A stretch of DNA of 37,710 bases from SAR324 cluster bacterium. GTDB taxonomy: Bacteria; SAR324; NAC60-12. Location of the stretch: positions 1 to 37,710 of the forward strand of contig JAESQU010000158.1 of NCBI GenBank assembly GCA_016764995.1, in the 5' to 3' direction. The position numbers and the translations under genes were made by a program. A model generated the notes under the pieces. The model worked only from the letters and a program-made list of their open reading frames with translations, searched no databases and had not been told where the DNA came from. This document shows, in pieces, positions 1 to 10,900 of this stretch; position 1 is the first letter of the stretch, and each line of letters begins with the position of its first letter.

Positions 1-1317
1 CCGGTACTGTGTGGCAGTGCCTTTAAAAACAAGGGGGTACAGCAACTGCTTGACGCGGTTGTGCATTACCTGCCTTCTCCGCTTGATATTCCTCCAGTAC
101 AAGGAGATCATCCGGTAACAAAAAAAGTAATTAGCCGGGAGGCTTCTGCGTCTGATCCATTGTGTGCACTTGCATTTAAAGTCGCGAGCGATCCTTTTGC
201 GGGACAGATGACATTTGTTCGTGTTTATTCAGGGACGTTTGAGGCTGGTAAATCAGCTTTCAATCCTCGTAAACGCAAACAAGAACGGATCGGTAATCTG
301 GTCAAGCTGCACGCAAATAAGCGTGAAGAAGTCACCGCAATAAGTGCCGGAGACATAGGGGCAGTGATCGGAATGGAATTGATCACAGGAGACACACTCT
401 GCCCAAAGGATCATCCGATTGTACTGGAAAGAACACAGTTTCCGGAACCGGTAATTGATCAGGCAATTGAGCCAAAGACGAAAGCTGACCAAGACAAGCT
501 GGAAGACGCGCTGAAGCGATTGATGCAGGAAGACCCTTCGTTCCGGAGTAGAATTGATGCGGAAACAGGGCAAAACATTATTTCCGGAATGGGCGAACTT
601 CATTTGGAAATAATGGTAGCTCGGCTTCAGCGAGAATTCAAGGTTGACTGCAAAGCCGGAACACCACGTGTTGCTTACCGTGAAACGATTACGCAAGTTG
701 CGAACTCAGAAATGCGTTTTGAGAAACCGCTGGATGGCAAAGAACAATTCGCGTTTTGCAGGATCAGCATAGCACCACTTGATGCTGGAGGCGGGTTTGA
801 GTTTGAAAACAAGTTGGCTTCTGAGGAATTACCAACGAAGTTTGCGGAAGCAATCGAAAAGGGAATTCAAGACTCAATGAGCAACGGAGTCCTTGCCGGA
901 TTTGCGTTGATTGATCTGAAAGCGACCCTGATCGCTGCAAAATACGTGGAGGAACTTTCTACAGAAGTCGCGTTTACGATTGCGGGAATGAATGTTCTTC
1001 GCGCAGGAGTTCAGAAGGCAAAACCAACTTTACTTGAGCCTTCAATGAAGATAGAAGTTGTTTCACCGGTGTCGTTCACAGGTGAGGTAATAGGAGACCT
1101 GAATGCTCGCCACGGCCGTATACGCGGAATGGAGGAGCAGGGTGGAATTCAGGTTATTTCGGCTGAAGCTCCGCTTGCGGAGATGTTTGGCTACTCCACC
1201 CGTTTGCGTTCGCTCACACAGGGGCGGGCATCATTCACAATGCATTTCAGTCATTATACATCTGTGGCTGAATCAACCAGAAAGGCTCTCACAGGAGAGT
1301 CGGTCAGCTTAGGCTGA
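1..1317 (+). CDS. fusA: Elongation factor G, C-terminal part (5' truncated by window edge)
   Basis: Frame is open from base 1 (PVLCGSAFKNKGVQQLLDAVVHYLPSP); EF-G motifs HANKREEV, SGMGELHLEI, PLAEMFGYSTRLRSLTQGRASFTMHFSHY; followed by tuf. Confidence 0.97.
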   Translation, partial: PVLCGSAFKNKGVQQLLDAVVHYLPSPLDIPPVQGDHPVTKKVISREASASDPLCALAFKVASDPFAGQMTFVRVYSGTFEAGKSAFNPRKRKQERIGNLVKLHANKREEVTAISAGDIGAVIGMELITGDTLCPKDHPIVLERTQFPEPVIDQAIEPKTKADQDKLEDALKRLMQEDPSFRSRIDAETGQNIISGMGELHLEIMVARLQREFKVDCKAGTPRVAYRETITQVANSEMRFEKPLDGKEQFAFCRISIAPLDAGGGFEFENKLASEELPTKFAEAIEKGIQDSMSNGVLAGFALIDLKATLIAAKYVEELSTEVAFTIAGMNVLRAGVQKAKPTLLEPSMKIEVVSPVSFTGEVIGDLNARHGRIRGMEEQGGIQVISAEAPLAEMFGYSTRLRSLTQGRASFTMHFSHYTSVAESTRKALTGESVSLG

Positions 1318-1365
1318 GCGTAATTTATTAATTAGTCAAAAACAGGAAAAGGAACAGGAGACGAG

Positions 1366-2565
1366 ATGGCAAGAGAAAAATTTGAGCGCTCAAAACCACA
1401 TGTAAACGTTGGTACAATTGGCCACGTTGACCACGGAAAAACAACTTTGACAGCTGCAATCACAAAAGTTTTGAGCTTGGATGGTTTGGCTGAAGCTAAA
1501 GGCTTTGACGAGATTGACGGCGCACCAGAAGAAAAAGAACGTGGGATTACAATCGCAACGTCACACATTGAATATGAGACAGTTAATCGTCACTATGCAC
1601 ACGTCGATTGTCCAGGTCACGCCGATTATGTAAAAAATATGATTACGGGCGCAGCACAGATGGACGGCGCAATACTTGTTGTTTCTGCTGCTGATGGTCC
1701 AATGCCTCAAACACGCGAACACATTTTGCTTGCACGTCAGGTTAACGTTCCGTATCTCGTGGTATTCCTGAATAAAGTTGATCAAGTTGATGATGAGGAA
1801 TTGCTCGAACTCGTTGAGATGGAAGTTCGCGAATTGCTCGACTACTATGATTTTCCTGGAGATGATACACCGATTATCAAAGGTTCCGCATTGGCTGTGA
1901 TGGATAGCACTGCAACTGATTCCAGTGACGCGTCGTATGCTTCGATTAAAGAGTTAATGGAAGCCGTTGATAGCTTCATTCCTCAGCCCATACGTGATCT
2001 TGACAAAGACTTTCTGATGTCTGTTGAGGACGTATTCACAATTTCCGGACGTGGAACTGTAGCAACCGGACAAATTGAACGCGGCATTGTCAAGGTTGGT
2101 GAGGAAATTGAAATTACAGGACTCCGTGACACACAAAAAACAATTGTTACCGGTGTGGAAATGTTCCGTAAATCACTCGATCAGGGACAAGCAGGAGACA
2201 ATGTCGGTATCCTGTTGCGAGGTCTCAAACGTGAAGATCTTGAGCGTGGACAAGTTATTTGCAAGCCTGGGTCAATTACACCGCACACAAAGTTCAAAGG
2301 TCAGGTTTATGTCCTTGGTAAAGACGAAGGCGGAAGGCACACGCCATTTTTCACCAACTATCGTCCACAGTTTTATTTCCGCACAACAGACGTAACCGGA
2401 ATTGTTACCTTAGAAAGCGGAGTTGAAATGGTGATGCCAGGAGACAATGTGGAGGTCACAATTGAGTTGATCAGCCCCATTGCAATGGAAAAAGAAGTGC
2501 GTTTTGCAATTCGTGAAGGCGGCCGGACCATTGGTTCGGGTGTCGTAACCGAAGTTATTGAATAA
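1366..2565 (+). CDS. tuf: Elongation factor Tu
   Basis: [78 protein letters not shown] upstream of the start. Confidence 0.99.
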   Translation: MAREKFERSKPHVNVGTIGHVDHGKTTLTAAITKVLSLDGLAEAKGFDEIDGAPEEKERGITIATSHIEYETVNRHYAHVDCPGHADYVKNMITGAAQMDGAILVVSAADGPMPQTREHILLARQVNVPYLVVFLNKVDQVDDEELLELVEMEVRELLDYYDFPGDDTPIIKGSALAVMDSTATDSSDASYASIKELMEAVDSFIPQPIRDLDKDFLMSVEDVFTISGRGTVATGQIERGIVKVGEEIEITGLRDTQKTIVTGVEMFRKSLDQGQAGDNVGILLRGLKREDLERGQVICKPGSITPHTKFKGQVYVLGKDEGGRHTPFFTNYRPQFYFRTTDVTGIVTLESGVEMVMPGDNVEVTIELISPIAMEKEVRFAIREGGRTIGSGVVTEVIE

Positions 2566-2583
2566 AAAGAGTCTGGTGGTTAA

Positions 2584-2895
2584 ATGGAACAAAAAATAAA
2601 AGTTCGTTTCAAAGGATACGACGACAAACTTCTCGACAAAACAATCAGCGAAATTGTTCATACAGTTAAGAGAACAGGCGCAGAAATTGTCGGGCCAATT
2701 CCACTTCCTACAAAGACGAACCGCTATACTGTTTTGCGTTCTCCACATGTGGACAAGAAGTCAAGAGAGCAGTTTGAAATTCGTACACACAAAAGACTAC
2801 TCTATATTTTGGAAACAACCCCGCAGACAATGGACGCTTTGATGCGCCTTGATATTTCTGCAGGTGTTGACATCGCCATCAAGCAAGAAGGATAA
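2584..2895 (+). CDS. rpsJ: 30S ribosomal protein S10
   Basis: [38 protein letters not shown] signature. Confidence 0.98.
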   Translation: MEQKIKVRFKGYDDKLLDKTISEIVHTVKRTGAEIVGPIPLPTKTNRYTVLRSPHVDKKSREQFEIRTHKRLLYILETTPQTMDALMRLDISAGVDIAIKQEG

Positions 2896-2917
2896 GGCCT
2901 TTTGAGGCAATAAAACC

Positions 2918-3544
2918 ATGGCAACATTAAAAACCGTAGATACAGGCAATAAAGCAGCAGGCGAAATCGAAATTGATGATTCAATTTTGGATACACCTTA
3001 CCACCGAAAAGCAGTTTCCGACGTGGTACGTCAGTTTTTAGCCTCAAATCAACAAGGAACACATTCTACAAAAAACCGTTCTGAAGTTTCATACAGTACG
3101 CGCAAACTATATCGGCAAAAAGGTACAGGCAGCGCTAGAGCAGGTAGTGCAAAATCACCAATTCGTCGGCATGGTGGAATAATTTTCGGTCCGCAGCCTC
3201 GAAGCCATTCATTTAGGTTGAATAAGAAAACCAGGGCTCTGGCAACACGCTCTGTGTTTGCAGAAAAAGTTCGGCAGGATGGAGTGCTGGTTCTTGACAA
3301 TCTCAACCTTGCTGACAACAAAACTAGAAACCTGAAAGCACTACTGACAAAACTTGAACTGCCCGCAAAGGTTTTAATTGTAACAGATGTGGTGTCGGAT
3401 AACTTGCGACTTGCTTCCAGAAATCTTCCGGACGTACATGTACTGAGTTACCGAAGCCTTAATGTTTATGAGATGATGCGATACACAAAAGTGATTTTCA
3501 TCAAAGATGCTCTTGAGGCATACAAGGAAAGGTTGAGCAAATGA
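2918..3544 (+). CDS. rplD: 50S ribosomal protein L4
   Basis: YRQKGTGSARAGSAKSPIRRHGGIIFGPQPRS L4 signature. Confidence 0.97.
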   Translation: MATLKTVDTGNKAAGEIEIDDSILDTPYHRKAVSDVVRQFLASNQQGTHSTKNRSEVSYSTRKLYRQKGTGSARAGSAKSPIRRHGGIIFGPQPRSHSFRLNKKTRALATRSVFAEKVRQDGVLVLDNLNLADNKTRNLKALLTKLELPAKVLIVTDVVSDNLRLASRNLPDVHVLSYRSLNVYEMMRYTKVIFIKDALEAYKERLSK

Positions 3545-3828
3545 ATATTTTTGATGTGATCAGAGCGCCAAAAATGTCTGAAAAAACTTTGTCACTAAAA
3601 GAAGAAGAAAATCAGTTTGCTTTTGAGGTTGACCCAAGAGCAAATAAAATTCAGATTAAAGAAAGTGTAGAAAAAGCATTTAAAGTCTCGGTCCTGAAAG
3701 TTAGAACAATGAATGTTCGAGCCAAAAAAAAGCGTCTCGGACGTCATGCGGGACACAAGTCCAGTTGGAAAAAAGCCCTGGTTACACTTAAGGCAGGTGA
3801 AACTATTGAATTTTTTGAAGGTGCCTAA
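3541..3828 (+). CDS. rplW: 50S ribosomal protein L23
   Basis: DVIRAPKMSEKT...FEVDPRANKIQIKESVEKAFKVSV; overlaps rplD by 4 nt (ATGA). Confidence 0.97.
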   Translation: MNIFDVIRAPKMSEKTLSLKEEENQFAFEVDPRANKIQIKESVEKAFKVSVLKVRTMNVRAKKKRLGRHAGHKSSWKKALVTLKAGETIEFFEGA

Positions 3829-3845
3829 ACTAAACGTATAGTATT

Positions 3846-4664
3846 ATGGGAATAAAATTCCACAAACCAACCTCGCCGGGACGTCGGGGAATGAGCGGTT
3901 TCATTTTTGAGGAAATCACAACTTCTACTCCGGAAAAAAGTCTGCTGGCGCCTTTAAAGAAAAAAGGCGGTCGGAATAACAATGGCCGAATTACGGTCAG
4001 ACATCATGGTGGAGGACACAAACGCCGCTATAGAATCATCGACTTTACCAGGAACAAACAAGAAATTCCGGCAAAAGTGGCCAGTGTTGAGTATGATCCG
4101 AATCGGAGTGCGAGAATCAGTTTGCTACATTATGTTGATGGTGAGAAACGCTACATTATTACACCAAACGGTTTGAAAGTAGGAGATGTTATTCTTTCAG
4201 GAGAAAATGCTGATATCAAACCTGGAAATGCTCTGCCTTTAAAAAATATCCCTGTGGGAACACTGCTTCACTGCATTGAGTTACGACCAGGAAAAGGCGC
4301 TCAATTGGGACGCAGTGCTGGAGCATCAATTCAGTTAATGGCAAAAGGCGACGATTACGCTCAACTGAAACTACGTTCAGGTGAAATCAGAAAAGTAAGA
4401 ATTGAGTGCATGGCAACAGTTGGTACTGTCGGCAATTCGGAGCACATGAATATTAAAAAAGGTAAAGCCGGACGAAATCGCTGGTTGGGGCGCCGACCTA
4501 CCGTACGTGGAGTAGTTATGAATCCGGTTGATCACCCGCATGGTGGTGGTGAGGGTAAAACGTCAGGAGGACGGCATCCGGTAACTCCGTGGGGTAAACC
4601 CACTAAAGGAGCAAAAACCAGAAAGCGTAAATCTACTGACAAATATATTTTGAAAAGGAAATAA
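3846..4664 (+). CDS. rplB: 50S ribosomal protein L2
   Basis: [60 protein letters not shown]. Confidence 0.99.
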   Translation: MGIKFHKPTSPGRRGMSGFIFEEITTSTPEKSLLAPLKKKGGRNNNGRITVRHHGGGHKRRYRIIDFTRNKQEIPAKVASVEYDPNRSARISLLHYVDGEKRYIITPNGLKVGDVILSGENADIKPGNALPLKNIPVGTLLHCIELRPGKGAQLGRSAGASIQLMAKGDDYAQLKLRSGEIRKVRIECMATVGTVGNSEHMNIKKGKAGRNRWLGRRPTVRGVVMNPVDHPHGGGEGKTSGGRHPVTPWGKPTKGAKTRKRKSTDKYILKRK

Positions 4665-4667
4665 ACA

Positions 4668-4949
4668 GTGCCAAGATCATTAAAAAAAGGGCCGTTTGTT
4701 GATGCCCATCTGGAGAAGAAAGTCGCGGTTGCCAAAGCCAGCAATGATCGGCGCCTGATTAAAACATGGTCACGCCGTTCGGTTATATTACCGGATTTTA
4801 TCGGCACAAACATTGCCGTACATAATGGCAACAAATTCATTCCGGTTTTTATTACAGAAGATATGGTCGGTTACAAATTAGGTGAATTCGCTCCTACCCG
4901 GACATATCGTGGACATGTCGGAAAAAACGATAAAAGAGCAAAACGCTAA
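4668..4949 (+). CDS. rpsS: 30S ribosomal protein S19 (GTG start)
   Basis: [18 protein letters not shown]...[21 protein letters not shown]. Confidence 0.98.
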   Translation: MPRSLKKGPFVDAHLEKKVAVAKASNDRRLIKTWSRRSVILPDFIGTNIAVHNGNKFIPVFITEDMVGYKLGEFAPTRTYRGHVGKNDKRAKR

Positions 4950-5281
4950 TGACTGCCCAAGCAACAGCAAGGAATATAAGAGTAGCGCCAAGAAAAGCCC
5001 GTTTGGTTGTCGATTTGATCAGAGGTAAGAATGTCGTTCGGGCAATGGCGCAATTGAGTACATTGCGTAACCGAGCGGCTGAGCCTGTCATGAAAGTATT
5101 GCAGTCTGCAATTGCAAATGCAGACAAGCATGATCCAGAGGCTGATGTTGATAACTTCAAAGTAATTACAGCTTATGTAGATGAAGCACGTGCGCTCAAA
5201 CGTTTCCGGCCTAGAGCAATGGGACGTGCATCAGGTATAAAAAAACGCTCCAGCCATATCACGCTGGAAATCGGAGAATAA
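4949..5281 (+). CDS. rplV: 50S ribosomal protein L22
   Basis: [22 protein letters not shown]...[20 protein letters not shown]. Confidence 0.98.
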   Translation: MTAQATARNIRVAPRKARLVVDLIRGKNVVRAMAQLSTLRNRAAEPVMKVLQSAIANADKHDPEADVDNFKVITAYVDEARALKRFRPRAMGRASGIKKRSSHITLEIGE

Positions 5282-5292
5282 GGTCTTAATCA

Positions 5293-5318
5293 AATTCCCA
5301 TTTGTGAAAAAGGGAATT
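5293..5318 (+). promoter_or_regulatory. Inverted repeat in the rplV-rpsC spacer
   Basis: AATTCCC (5293-5299) / GGGAATT (5312-5318), 12-nt loop, in a 57-nt spacer of an otherwise tightly packed stretch. Confidence 0.45.
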
Positions 5319-5338
5319 CACGTATTTCAAGGTAAACT

Positions 5339-5992
5339 GTGGGTCAAAAAGCTAATCCAATAGGTCTGAGACTTGGCATTTCCAGGACATGGAATTCCAA
5401 GTGGTTTGCAGAAAAAGATTATGCAAGTCAGTTAAAACAGGATTTGGATATACAAAAGTTCGTGAAAGCTCGCCTCAAGCATGCGGCAATTTCAAAAATT
5501 GAAGTCGAGCGTACTGCCAAAAAAACCAAAGTAAATATTTTCTCAGCACGCCCGGGAATTATCATTGGTCGAAAAGGAGATGAAGTAGAGCGCTTAAAAC
5601 AAGAACTTAGCAAGCATACCCCACACGATGTGGTGATAAATATTAAAGAAATCAAACGTCCAGAAATTGATGCGACTTTAATTGCAGAAAATATTGCCAG
5701 CCAGTTAGAACGGCGAATTGCATACAGAAGGGCAGTCAAACGTTCAATACAGGCCGCAATGCGGATGAATATCGCAGGTTGCAAAGTTATGGTAGGAGGA
5801 CGCTTGAACGGCGCGGAAATCGCTCGTTCTGAGTGGGTTCGTGAAGGACAGGTAAGGTTACATACTTTACGTGTTGATATTGATTACGGAGTCGCGGAAG
5901 CAAACACAACCTATGGCATTATTGGGGTAAAAGTCTGGGTATACCGTGGAGAAGATTACGGAAAATCTCGTGGAAGACGATCATACAGCTAG
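5339..5992 (+). CDS. rpsC: 30S ribosomal protein S3 (GTG start)
   Basis: GQKANPIGLRLGISRTWNSKWFAEKDY; KH domain PGIIIGRKGDEVERL; C-terminal GVKVWVYRGE. Confidence 0.98.
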   Translation: MGQKANPIGLRLGISRTWNSKWFAEKDYASQLKQDLDIQKFVKARLKHAAISKIEVERTAKKTKVNIFSARPGIIIGRKGDEVERLKQELSKHTPHDVVINIKEIKRPEIDATLIAENIASQLERRIAYRRAVKRSIQAAMRMNIAGCKVMVGGRLNGAEIARSEWVREGQVRLHTLRVDIDYGVAEANTTYGIIGVKVWVYRGEDYGKSRGRRSYS

Positions 5993-6004
5993 GGAGTTAT
6001 AACC

Positions 6005-6421
6005 ATGTTAATGCCAAAAAGAACAAAGTTTCGAAAACAGATGCGTGGAAGAATGCAAGGTGACGCGCACACAGGTAATGTGATTAGTTTCGGCTCCATC
6101 GGACTGCAAGCTATTGGACGCGGATACGTAACCACACGGCAAATTGAAGCAGCTCGAAGAGTAATTGCACGGACATTAAAGCGTGGCGGAAAAACCTGGA
6201 TACGAGTGTTTCCGGATAAACCTGTCACCAAGCGACCTGCTGAAACCAGAATGGGAAAAGGCAAGGGAGCAGTAGATACTTGGGTTGCGTGTGTGCATCC
6301 TGGACGTGTTCTTTATGAAATTGCTGGAGTTCCGGAAACCATTGCGCATGAAGCACTGCGTTTGGCTGCTTACAAATTGGCTGTTAAAACAAAAATAATT
6401 AAAAGGGCTGCAGTATTATGA
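6005..6421 (+). CDS. rplP: 50S ribosomal protein L16
   Basis: [17 protein letters not shown]...RQIEAARR...[30 protein letters not shown]. Confidence 0.98.
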   Translation: MLMPKRTKFRKQMRGRMQGDAHTGNVISFGSIGLQAIGRGYVTTRQIEAARRVIARTLKRGGKTWIRVFPDKPVTKRPAETRMGKGKGAVDTWVACVHPGRVLYEIAGVPETIAHEALRLAAYKLAVKTKIIKRAAVL

Positions 6422-6627
6422 AGGCTTCTGAATTACGTGCACTGCCGGTCAATGAACTGGAGGCAAAAATGAGCGATCTGAAAGAAGAGTACCTGCGCTT
6501 GCGCTGTGGTCACGTTTCACGGCAATTAGCGGATGTACTTATGATAAAAAAAACACGTCGAAATATAGCCCGCTTGAATACAGTGTTGACTGAAATACAG
6601 GCGCAACAATCACAAGTGGAAGGCTGA
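6418..6627 (+). CDS. rpmC: 50S ribosomal protein L29
   Basis: [29 protein letters not shown]; position between L16 and S17. Confidence 0.95.
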   Translation: MKASELRALPVNELEAKMSDLKEEYLRLRCGHVSRQLADVLMIKKTRRNIARLNTVLTEIQAQQSQVEG

Positions 6628-6628
6628 A

Positions 6629-6868
6629 ATGAGCAAACTAAAGCTACAGAGTGGAATCGTTGTCAGTAACAATATGGACAAATCCATTGTTGTAAAGATT
6701 GAAAGAAAAATTAAACACCCAATTTACAAAAAGACAATTAAACGCTCAAAAAAATACGTTGCTCATGATGAGAAAAACGAATGTCAAATTGGAGATTTAG
6801 TTCAAATTGCTGAATGCAGACCATTGAGCAAGCGAAAGCATTACAGATTATATAAGCGGGCACAATGA
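6629..6868 (+). CDS. rpsQ: 30S ribosomal protein S17
   Basis: [40 protein letters not shown]...[20 protein letters not shown]. Confidence 0.97.
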   Translation: MSKLKLQSGIVVSNNMDKSIVVKIERKIKHPIYKKTIKRSKKYVAHDEKNECQIGDLVQIAECRPLSKRKHYRLYKRAQ

Positions 6869-7233
6869 TACAAAATCAGAGCATTTTGAGCGTCGCGGAT
6901 AATTCCGGAGCAAAAAGACTGATGTGCATCAAAGTCCTTGGCGGCTCAAAGAGACGTTATGCACGAGTTGGAGATATCATTGTCGCGTCTATCAAAGATT
7001 GTCTTCCTCATTCCAAGGTCAAATCAGGAGATGTAGTAAAGGCAGTGGTTGTCCGAACTAAAAAGGAATTCCGACGTAAAGACGGCAGTTACATTAAATT
7101 TGATGAAAATTCTGCTGTTGTGATTGACGCAAAGCGTGAGCCGGTTGGAACACGCATTTTTGGTCCTGTAGCAAGAGAACTACGTGCCGGAAAATTTATG
7201 CGTATTCTCTCACTTGCTCCGGAAGTATTGTAG
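6865..7233 (+). CDS. rplN: 50S ribosomal protein L14
   Basis: [61 protein letters not shown]. Confidence 0.99.
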   Translation: MIQNQSILSVADNSGAKRLMCIKVLGGSKRRYARVGDIIVASIKDCLPHSKVKSGDVVKAVVVRTKKEFRRKDGSYIKFDENSAVVIDAKREPVGTRIFGPVARELRAGKFMRILSLAPEVL

Positions 7234-7242
7234 AGTTTAGAA

Positions 7243-7584
7243 ATGAAAGCAAATCAGAAAAAAAAGAGAAGACTCACTATTCGTCGGGAAGATACTGTGA
7301 TGGTGATCTCCGGAAAAGAAAAAGGGCGTACAGGACGTGTAATAACGGTTGATTGGAAACGGGAACGTTTACTGATTGAAGGTGTAAATATGGTAACACG
7401 ACACACTAAACCAAATTCTGCAAATCAGCAGGGCGGTTTGGTAAAAACAGAAGCGCCTGTACATTACTCAAACGTGCAGCTTTACAACCCTAGTTTGAAT
7501 AGAGGTGTACGAGTGAAAATCAAAACCAGTGACGCAGGTGTGAAAAATCGTGTCTGTGTAAAATCAGGAGAGGTATTAGGATAA
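7243..7584 (+). CDS. rplX: 50S ribosomal protein L24
   Basis: [21 protein letters not shown] (KOW motif), [13 protein letters not shown]. Confidence 0.97.
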   Translation: MKANQKKKRRLTIRREDTVMVISGKEKGRTGRVITVDWKRERLLIEGVNMVTRHTKPNSANQQGGLVKTEAPVHYSNVQLYNPSLNRGVRVKIKTSDAGVKNRVCVKSGEVLG

Positions 7585-8129
7585 TGGCAGAAAGTCACTT
7601 GTTGCAGACCTACAAAACGAAGGTCGTGCCGCTTCTTCAAGAGAAGTTTAAATATAAAAACAAGCATCAAATTCCTGCAATCAAGAAAATCTCCTTGAAT
7701 ATAGGTCTTGGTGAAGCAGTACAGAATCCAAAAGTTGTTGAAGCAGCCAGCAAACAACTTGCCTTGATTGCCGGACAAAAACCTGTAATTACACGGGCAA
7801 AAAAATCGATTGCGGGATTTAAACTGCGTGAAGATATGCCTATCGGCTGCATGGTTACATTACGGAACCAGCAAATGTGGAATTTTCTTGATAAATTACT
7901 TCATGTTGCCATGCCTCGCATCCGTGACTTTCGGGGTATTTCACCAAAGGCATTTGATGGAGCAGGGAATTATACTATTGGTATAAAGGAGCAATTAATT
8001 TTTCCTGAACTTGAATTTGATGATGTGGATCACGTCCGTGGAATGAATATTTCTATTGTGACAAGTGCACCTAATGATAAAGAGAGTCTCGCAATGTTGC
8101 AGGACTTGGGATTTCCTTTTAGAAAATAG
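7584..8129 (+). CDS. rplE: 50S ribosomal protein L5
   Basis: [20 protein letters not shown]...[31 protein letters not shown]...[31 protein letters not shown]. Confidence 0.99.
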   Translation: MAESHLLQTYKTKVVPLLQEKFKYKNKHQIPAIKKISLNIGLGEAVQNPKVVEAASKQLALIAGQKPVITRAKKSIAGFKLREDMPIGCMVTLRNQQMWNFLDKLLHVAMPRIRDFRGISPKAFDGAGNYTIGIKEQLIFPELEFDDVDHVRGMNISIVTSAPNDKESLAMLQDLGFPFRK

Positions 8130-8134
8130 ATCTG

Positions 8135-8320
8135 ATGGCAAAAAAATCAATGATCGCTAAAAGCAAGCGTACACAAAAATTTAAAGTACGTCAAAATAGT
8201 AGATGTGGATATTGCGGACGTCCTCGTGCTTATTTGAGGAAGTTCGGCATGTGCAGAATTTGCTTTCGGAAAAATGCCAATGCAGGACTCCTTCCAGGAG
8301 TTACAAAGGCCAGTTGGTAA
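8135..8320 (+). CDS. rpsN: 30S ribosomal protein S14, short zinc-binding (C+) form
   Basis: 61 aa, CGYCGRP...[22 protein letters not shown]; four Cys (CxxC...CxxC). Confidence 0.97.
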   Translation: MAKKSMIAKSKRTQKFKVRQNSRCGYCGRPRAYLRKFGMCRICFRKNANAGLLPGVTKASW

Positions 8321-8353
8321 AAAATTAAAAAAGATTCTCAATAAAATAATATT

Positions 8354-8749
8354 ATGTCAATGAGTGACCCCGTTGCGGATTTATTAACACGCATCCGCAA
8401 TGCGAATATGAGAAATAAAGCAAGTTTGGAACTCTTATCTTCCAAAATGAAAGTCAACATCGTCAAAGTGTTGAAGGATGAGGGATTCATTGTAAACTGG
8501 GAATTAGATGAAAAAGGTAAAGTTCCGCAACTCCGGATCTGGTTAAAGTATGTTGATGAATTACCGGTAATCCGTGAAATTAAACGTGCCAGCAAACCCG
8601 GTCTCCGTCTTTATGCAAAAGGTAAAGATTGCAAACCTGTTTTAAATGGACAGGGAATTTCGATCCTTTCTACCTCAAAGGGAATTATGAGTGATCGTCA
8701 ATGCCGTGCCGACAATATTGGTGGAGAAGTGCTTTGCACTGTCTGTTAG
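8354..8749 (+). CDS. rpsH: 30S ribosomal protein S8
   Basis: MSMSDPVADLLTRIRNANM...ISILSTSKGIMSDRQCRADNIGGEVLCTVC. Confidence 0.98.
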   Translation: MSMSDPVADLLTRIRNANMRNKASLELLSSKMKVNIVKVLKDEGFIVNWELDEKGKVPQLRIWLKYVDELPVIREIKRASKPGLRLYAKGKDCKPVLNGQGISILSTSKGIMSDRQCRADNIGGEVLCTVC

Positions 8750-8772
8750 TCTGAATTCGAAGAGAATATAGA

Positions 8773-9312
8773 ATGTCAAGAATTGGTAAAAGACCCATTA
8801 AACTTGTTCCGGGAGTCGAAGTGTCCTTTAATGAACGTCTTCTTTCTGTAAAGGGGCCAAAGGGGAAATTGGAACTTAAAGCCCATCCGGCAATTGAGTT
8901 ATCAATTGATACAGAAAATATATCAGTTGCTCCTGCTGATCTTAATGCGCCTATGACACCCATGCTTGGGACAACCTGGGCTTTGATCACAAATATGATT
9001 CATGGTGTGACTGAGGGTTTTCAAAAACAACTCAACTTAGTCGGTGTCGGTTATAGAGCGGCAGTAAGTCAAAAAATCCTAGAACTTAATTTAGGTTTCT
9101 CACATACGATAAAATACCCTCTTCCGGAAGGAATAAAAGCTACTGTCAACGCCAATACCATGATCCTGCTGGAAAGTTCCGACAAACAACTTTTAGGACA
9201 AGTCTCTGCGGAGATACAAAAATTCAGACCACCTGAGCCTTACAAAGGAAAAGGGATTTTATTTGAAGGTGTAAAAATTAAGCGTAAAGCTGGAAAAAGT
9301 GGTAAAACTTAA
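8773..9312 (+). CDS. rplF: 50S ribosomal protein L6
   Basis: MSRIGKRPIKLVPGVEV...VKGPKGKLEL...GVGYRAAV...RPPEPYKGKGILFEGVKIKRKAGKSGK. Confidence 0.99.
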   Translation: MSRIGKRPIKLVPGVEVSFNERLLSVKGPKGKLELKAHPAIELSIDTENISVAPADLNAPMTPMLGTTWALITNMIHGVTEGFQKQLNLVGVGYRAAVSQKILELNLGFSHTIKYPLPEGIKATVNANTMILLESSDKQLLGQVSAEIQKFRPPEPYKGKGILFEGVKIKRKAGKSGKT

Positions 9313-9332
9313 AACTCAAGTCACAGTAAGAA

Positions 9333-9701
9333 ATGGATAATGCAGCAAAACGCCTGAAGGGTAGACTAACCAGACACAGGCGTCTTAGAAAAAAAATCTC
9401 CGGTACTGATTTGCGCCCTCGATTGGCGGTATTCAGATCTGCACTTCATATTTATGTGCAGGCAGTTGATGATATTGCAGGGAGAACACTGGTTGCTTCT
9501 TCAACATTAGGGATCAAAAAGTCCTTGAAAAAAAGCTACACAGGCAACAAAGATGCCGCAAAAGCAGTTGGTGCGGATGTGGCAAAAAAACTTTTAGAAA
9601 AATCAATCTCCTCCGTTGTCTTTGACCGCGGTGGTTATGCTTATCATGGACGTGTACAGGCCTTAGCTGATGGTGCTAGGGAAGCTGGCTTAAAGTTCTG
9701 A
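9333..9701 (+). CDS. rplR: 50S ribosomal protein L18
   Basis: [37 protein letters not shown]...[28 protein letters not shown]. Confidence 0.98.
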   Translation: MDNAAKRLKGRLTRHRRLRKKISGTDLRPRLAVFRSALHIYVQAVDDIAGRTLVASSTLGIKKSLKKSYTGNKDAAKAVGADVAKKLLEKSISSVVFDRGGYAYHGRVQALADGAREAGLKF

Positions 9702-9732
9702 AAACAGGTAAAGCTGAATAAACGGTAAAATA

Positions 9733-10236
9733 GTGGCAGAAAAACATTCAGAAAAAAATGAGTTGATCGAAAAGGTGATCCGTGTAAACCGAGTAGCCAA
9801 GGTGGTGAAAGGTGGACGGCGATTTAGCTTTAGTGCCTTGATTGTTGTCGGTGACGGACGCGGTCAAGTTGGTTTGGGTCTTGGAAAGGCCAACGAAGTT
9901 GTTGAGGCAATTCGCAAGGGAGTTGAACAAGCGTCGGCAAGTTTGAAAAAAGTTAATGTGGAAGGCACAACTATTCCACATTTGGCTGTTGGCAGATTTG
10001 GTTCCGGAAAGGTTTTAATGAAACCCGCAGAAAAAGGTCATGGAATAATTGCCGCCGGTGCGGTTCGGGCTGTCATGGAAGCCGCAGGAATCATGGACAT
10101 CAGCGTTAAGTGCTTGGGTTCACGGAATCCAAACAACTTGGTACGCTCTACCCTTGAAGGCTTGTATAATCTAAGAAGCAATGAATGGATTGCCAAAGCA
10201 AGAGGAAAAGACCTCGAATATTTAAGCCAGCAATAA
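9733..10236 (+). CDS. rpsE: 30S ribosomal protein S5 (GTG start)
   Basis: [42 protein letters not shown]. Confidence 0.98.
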   Translation: MAEKHSEKNELIEKVIRVNRVAKVVKGGRRFSFSALIVVGDGRGQVGLGLGKANEVVEAIRKGVEQASASLKKVNVEGTTIPHLAVGRFGSGKVLMKPAEKGHGIIAAGAVRAVMEAAGIMDISVKCLGSRNPNNLVRSTLEGLYNLRSNEWIAKARGKDLEYLSQQ

Positions 10237-10238
10237 AA

Positions 10239-10424
10239 ATGTCCAACAAAATTAAAGTTACACAGATTGGAAGTCGAATTGGCGCAAAAACAAATCAAAT
10301 TGCCTGCTTGCGTGGATTAGGCTTAAGGAAAATAAACAGCACTGCGGTGCTAGAAAATACGCCGGAAGTTAGAGGAATGATACGGAAGGTAAATCATCTT
10401 GTCCGGATTGAGACCGCAGTTTAA
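10239..10424 (+). CDS. rpmD: 50S ribosomal protein L30
   Basis: Internal ATG of the 10185..10424 track ORF: MSNKIKVTQIGSRIGAKTNQIACLRGLGLRKINSTAVLENTPEVRGMIRKVNHLV; starts just after rpsE stop. Confidence 0.95.
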   Translation: MSNKIKVTQIGSRIGAKTNQIACLRGLGLRKINSTAVLENTPEVRGMIRKVNHLVRIETAV

Positions 10425-10441
10425 TAATAAACGGAAACACA

Positions 10442-10900
10442 ATGTATCTCCACGATCTTGAATCAAGTAAATACAAGCCACGAAAACGTGTTGGCAGAGG
10501 CCCGGGAAGCGGTAGCGGGAAGAATTGCGGACGCGGACAAAATGGTGCAAAATCTCGTTCCGGATATAAACGGAAGAGAGGTTTTGAAGGCGGACAAAAT
10601 CCGCTTAGCCGACGATTGCCCAAATTTGGCTTTACAAGTCCAAACAAAGTATATGCTCAGCTGATAAATTTACAAAACCTGGAAGACGCGGTTGCCGTGG
10701 AAACAGGAAGCAGCCTTGATAAAAGCAAACTGAAAGAATTGGGTTTTATTAAAAAAGCAGACAAACCGGTAAAGCTTTTAGGCAATGGTGTGCTGAGCAA
10801 GAAATTAACTATTGAAGTAGACATGGTGAGTGCAAGCGCTGCTGAAGCAGTTAAAAAAGCTGGTGGAGAAGTGGTAACGACAGGTCCTGGACGACTTTAA
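10442..10900 (+). CDS. rplO: 50S ribosomal protein L15
   Basis: KPRKRVGRGPGSGSGKNCGRGQNGAKSRSGYKRKRGFEGGQNPLSRRLPKFGF. Confidence 0.98.
   Translation: MYLHDLESSKYKPRKRVGRGPGSGSGKNCGRGQNGAKSRSGYKRKRGFEGGQNPLSRRLPKFGFTSPNKVYAQLINLQNLEDAVAVETGSSLDKSKLKELGFIKKADKPVKLLGNGVLSKKLTIEVDMVSASAAEAVKKAGGEVVTTGPGRL

Noticed and set aside
253-696. Minus-strand 147-aa ORF antisense to fusA
   Set aside because: Lies wholly within the strongly supported EF-G frame; no recognisable protein features.
2410-2748. Minus-strand 112-aa ORF over tuf/rpsJ
   Set aside because: Antisense to two well-supported genes; composition typical of a shadow ORF.
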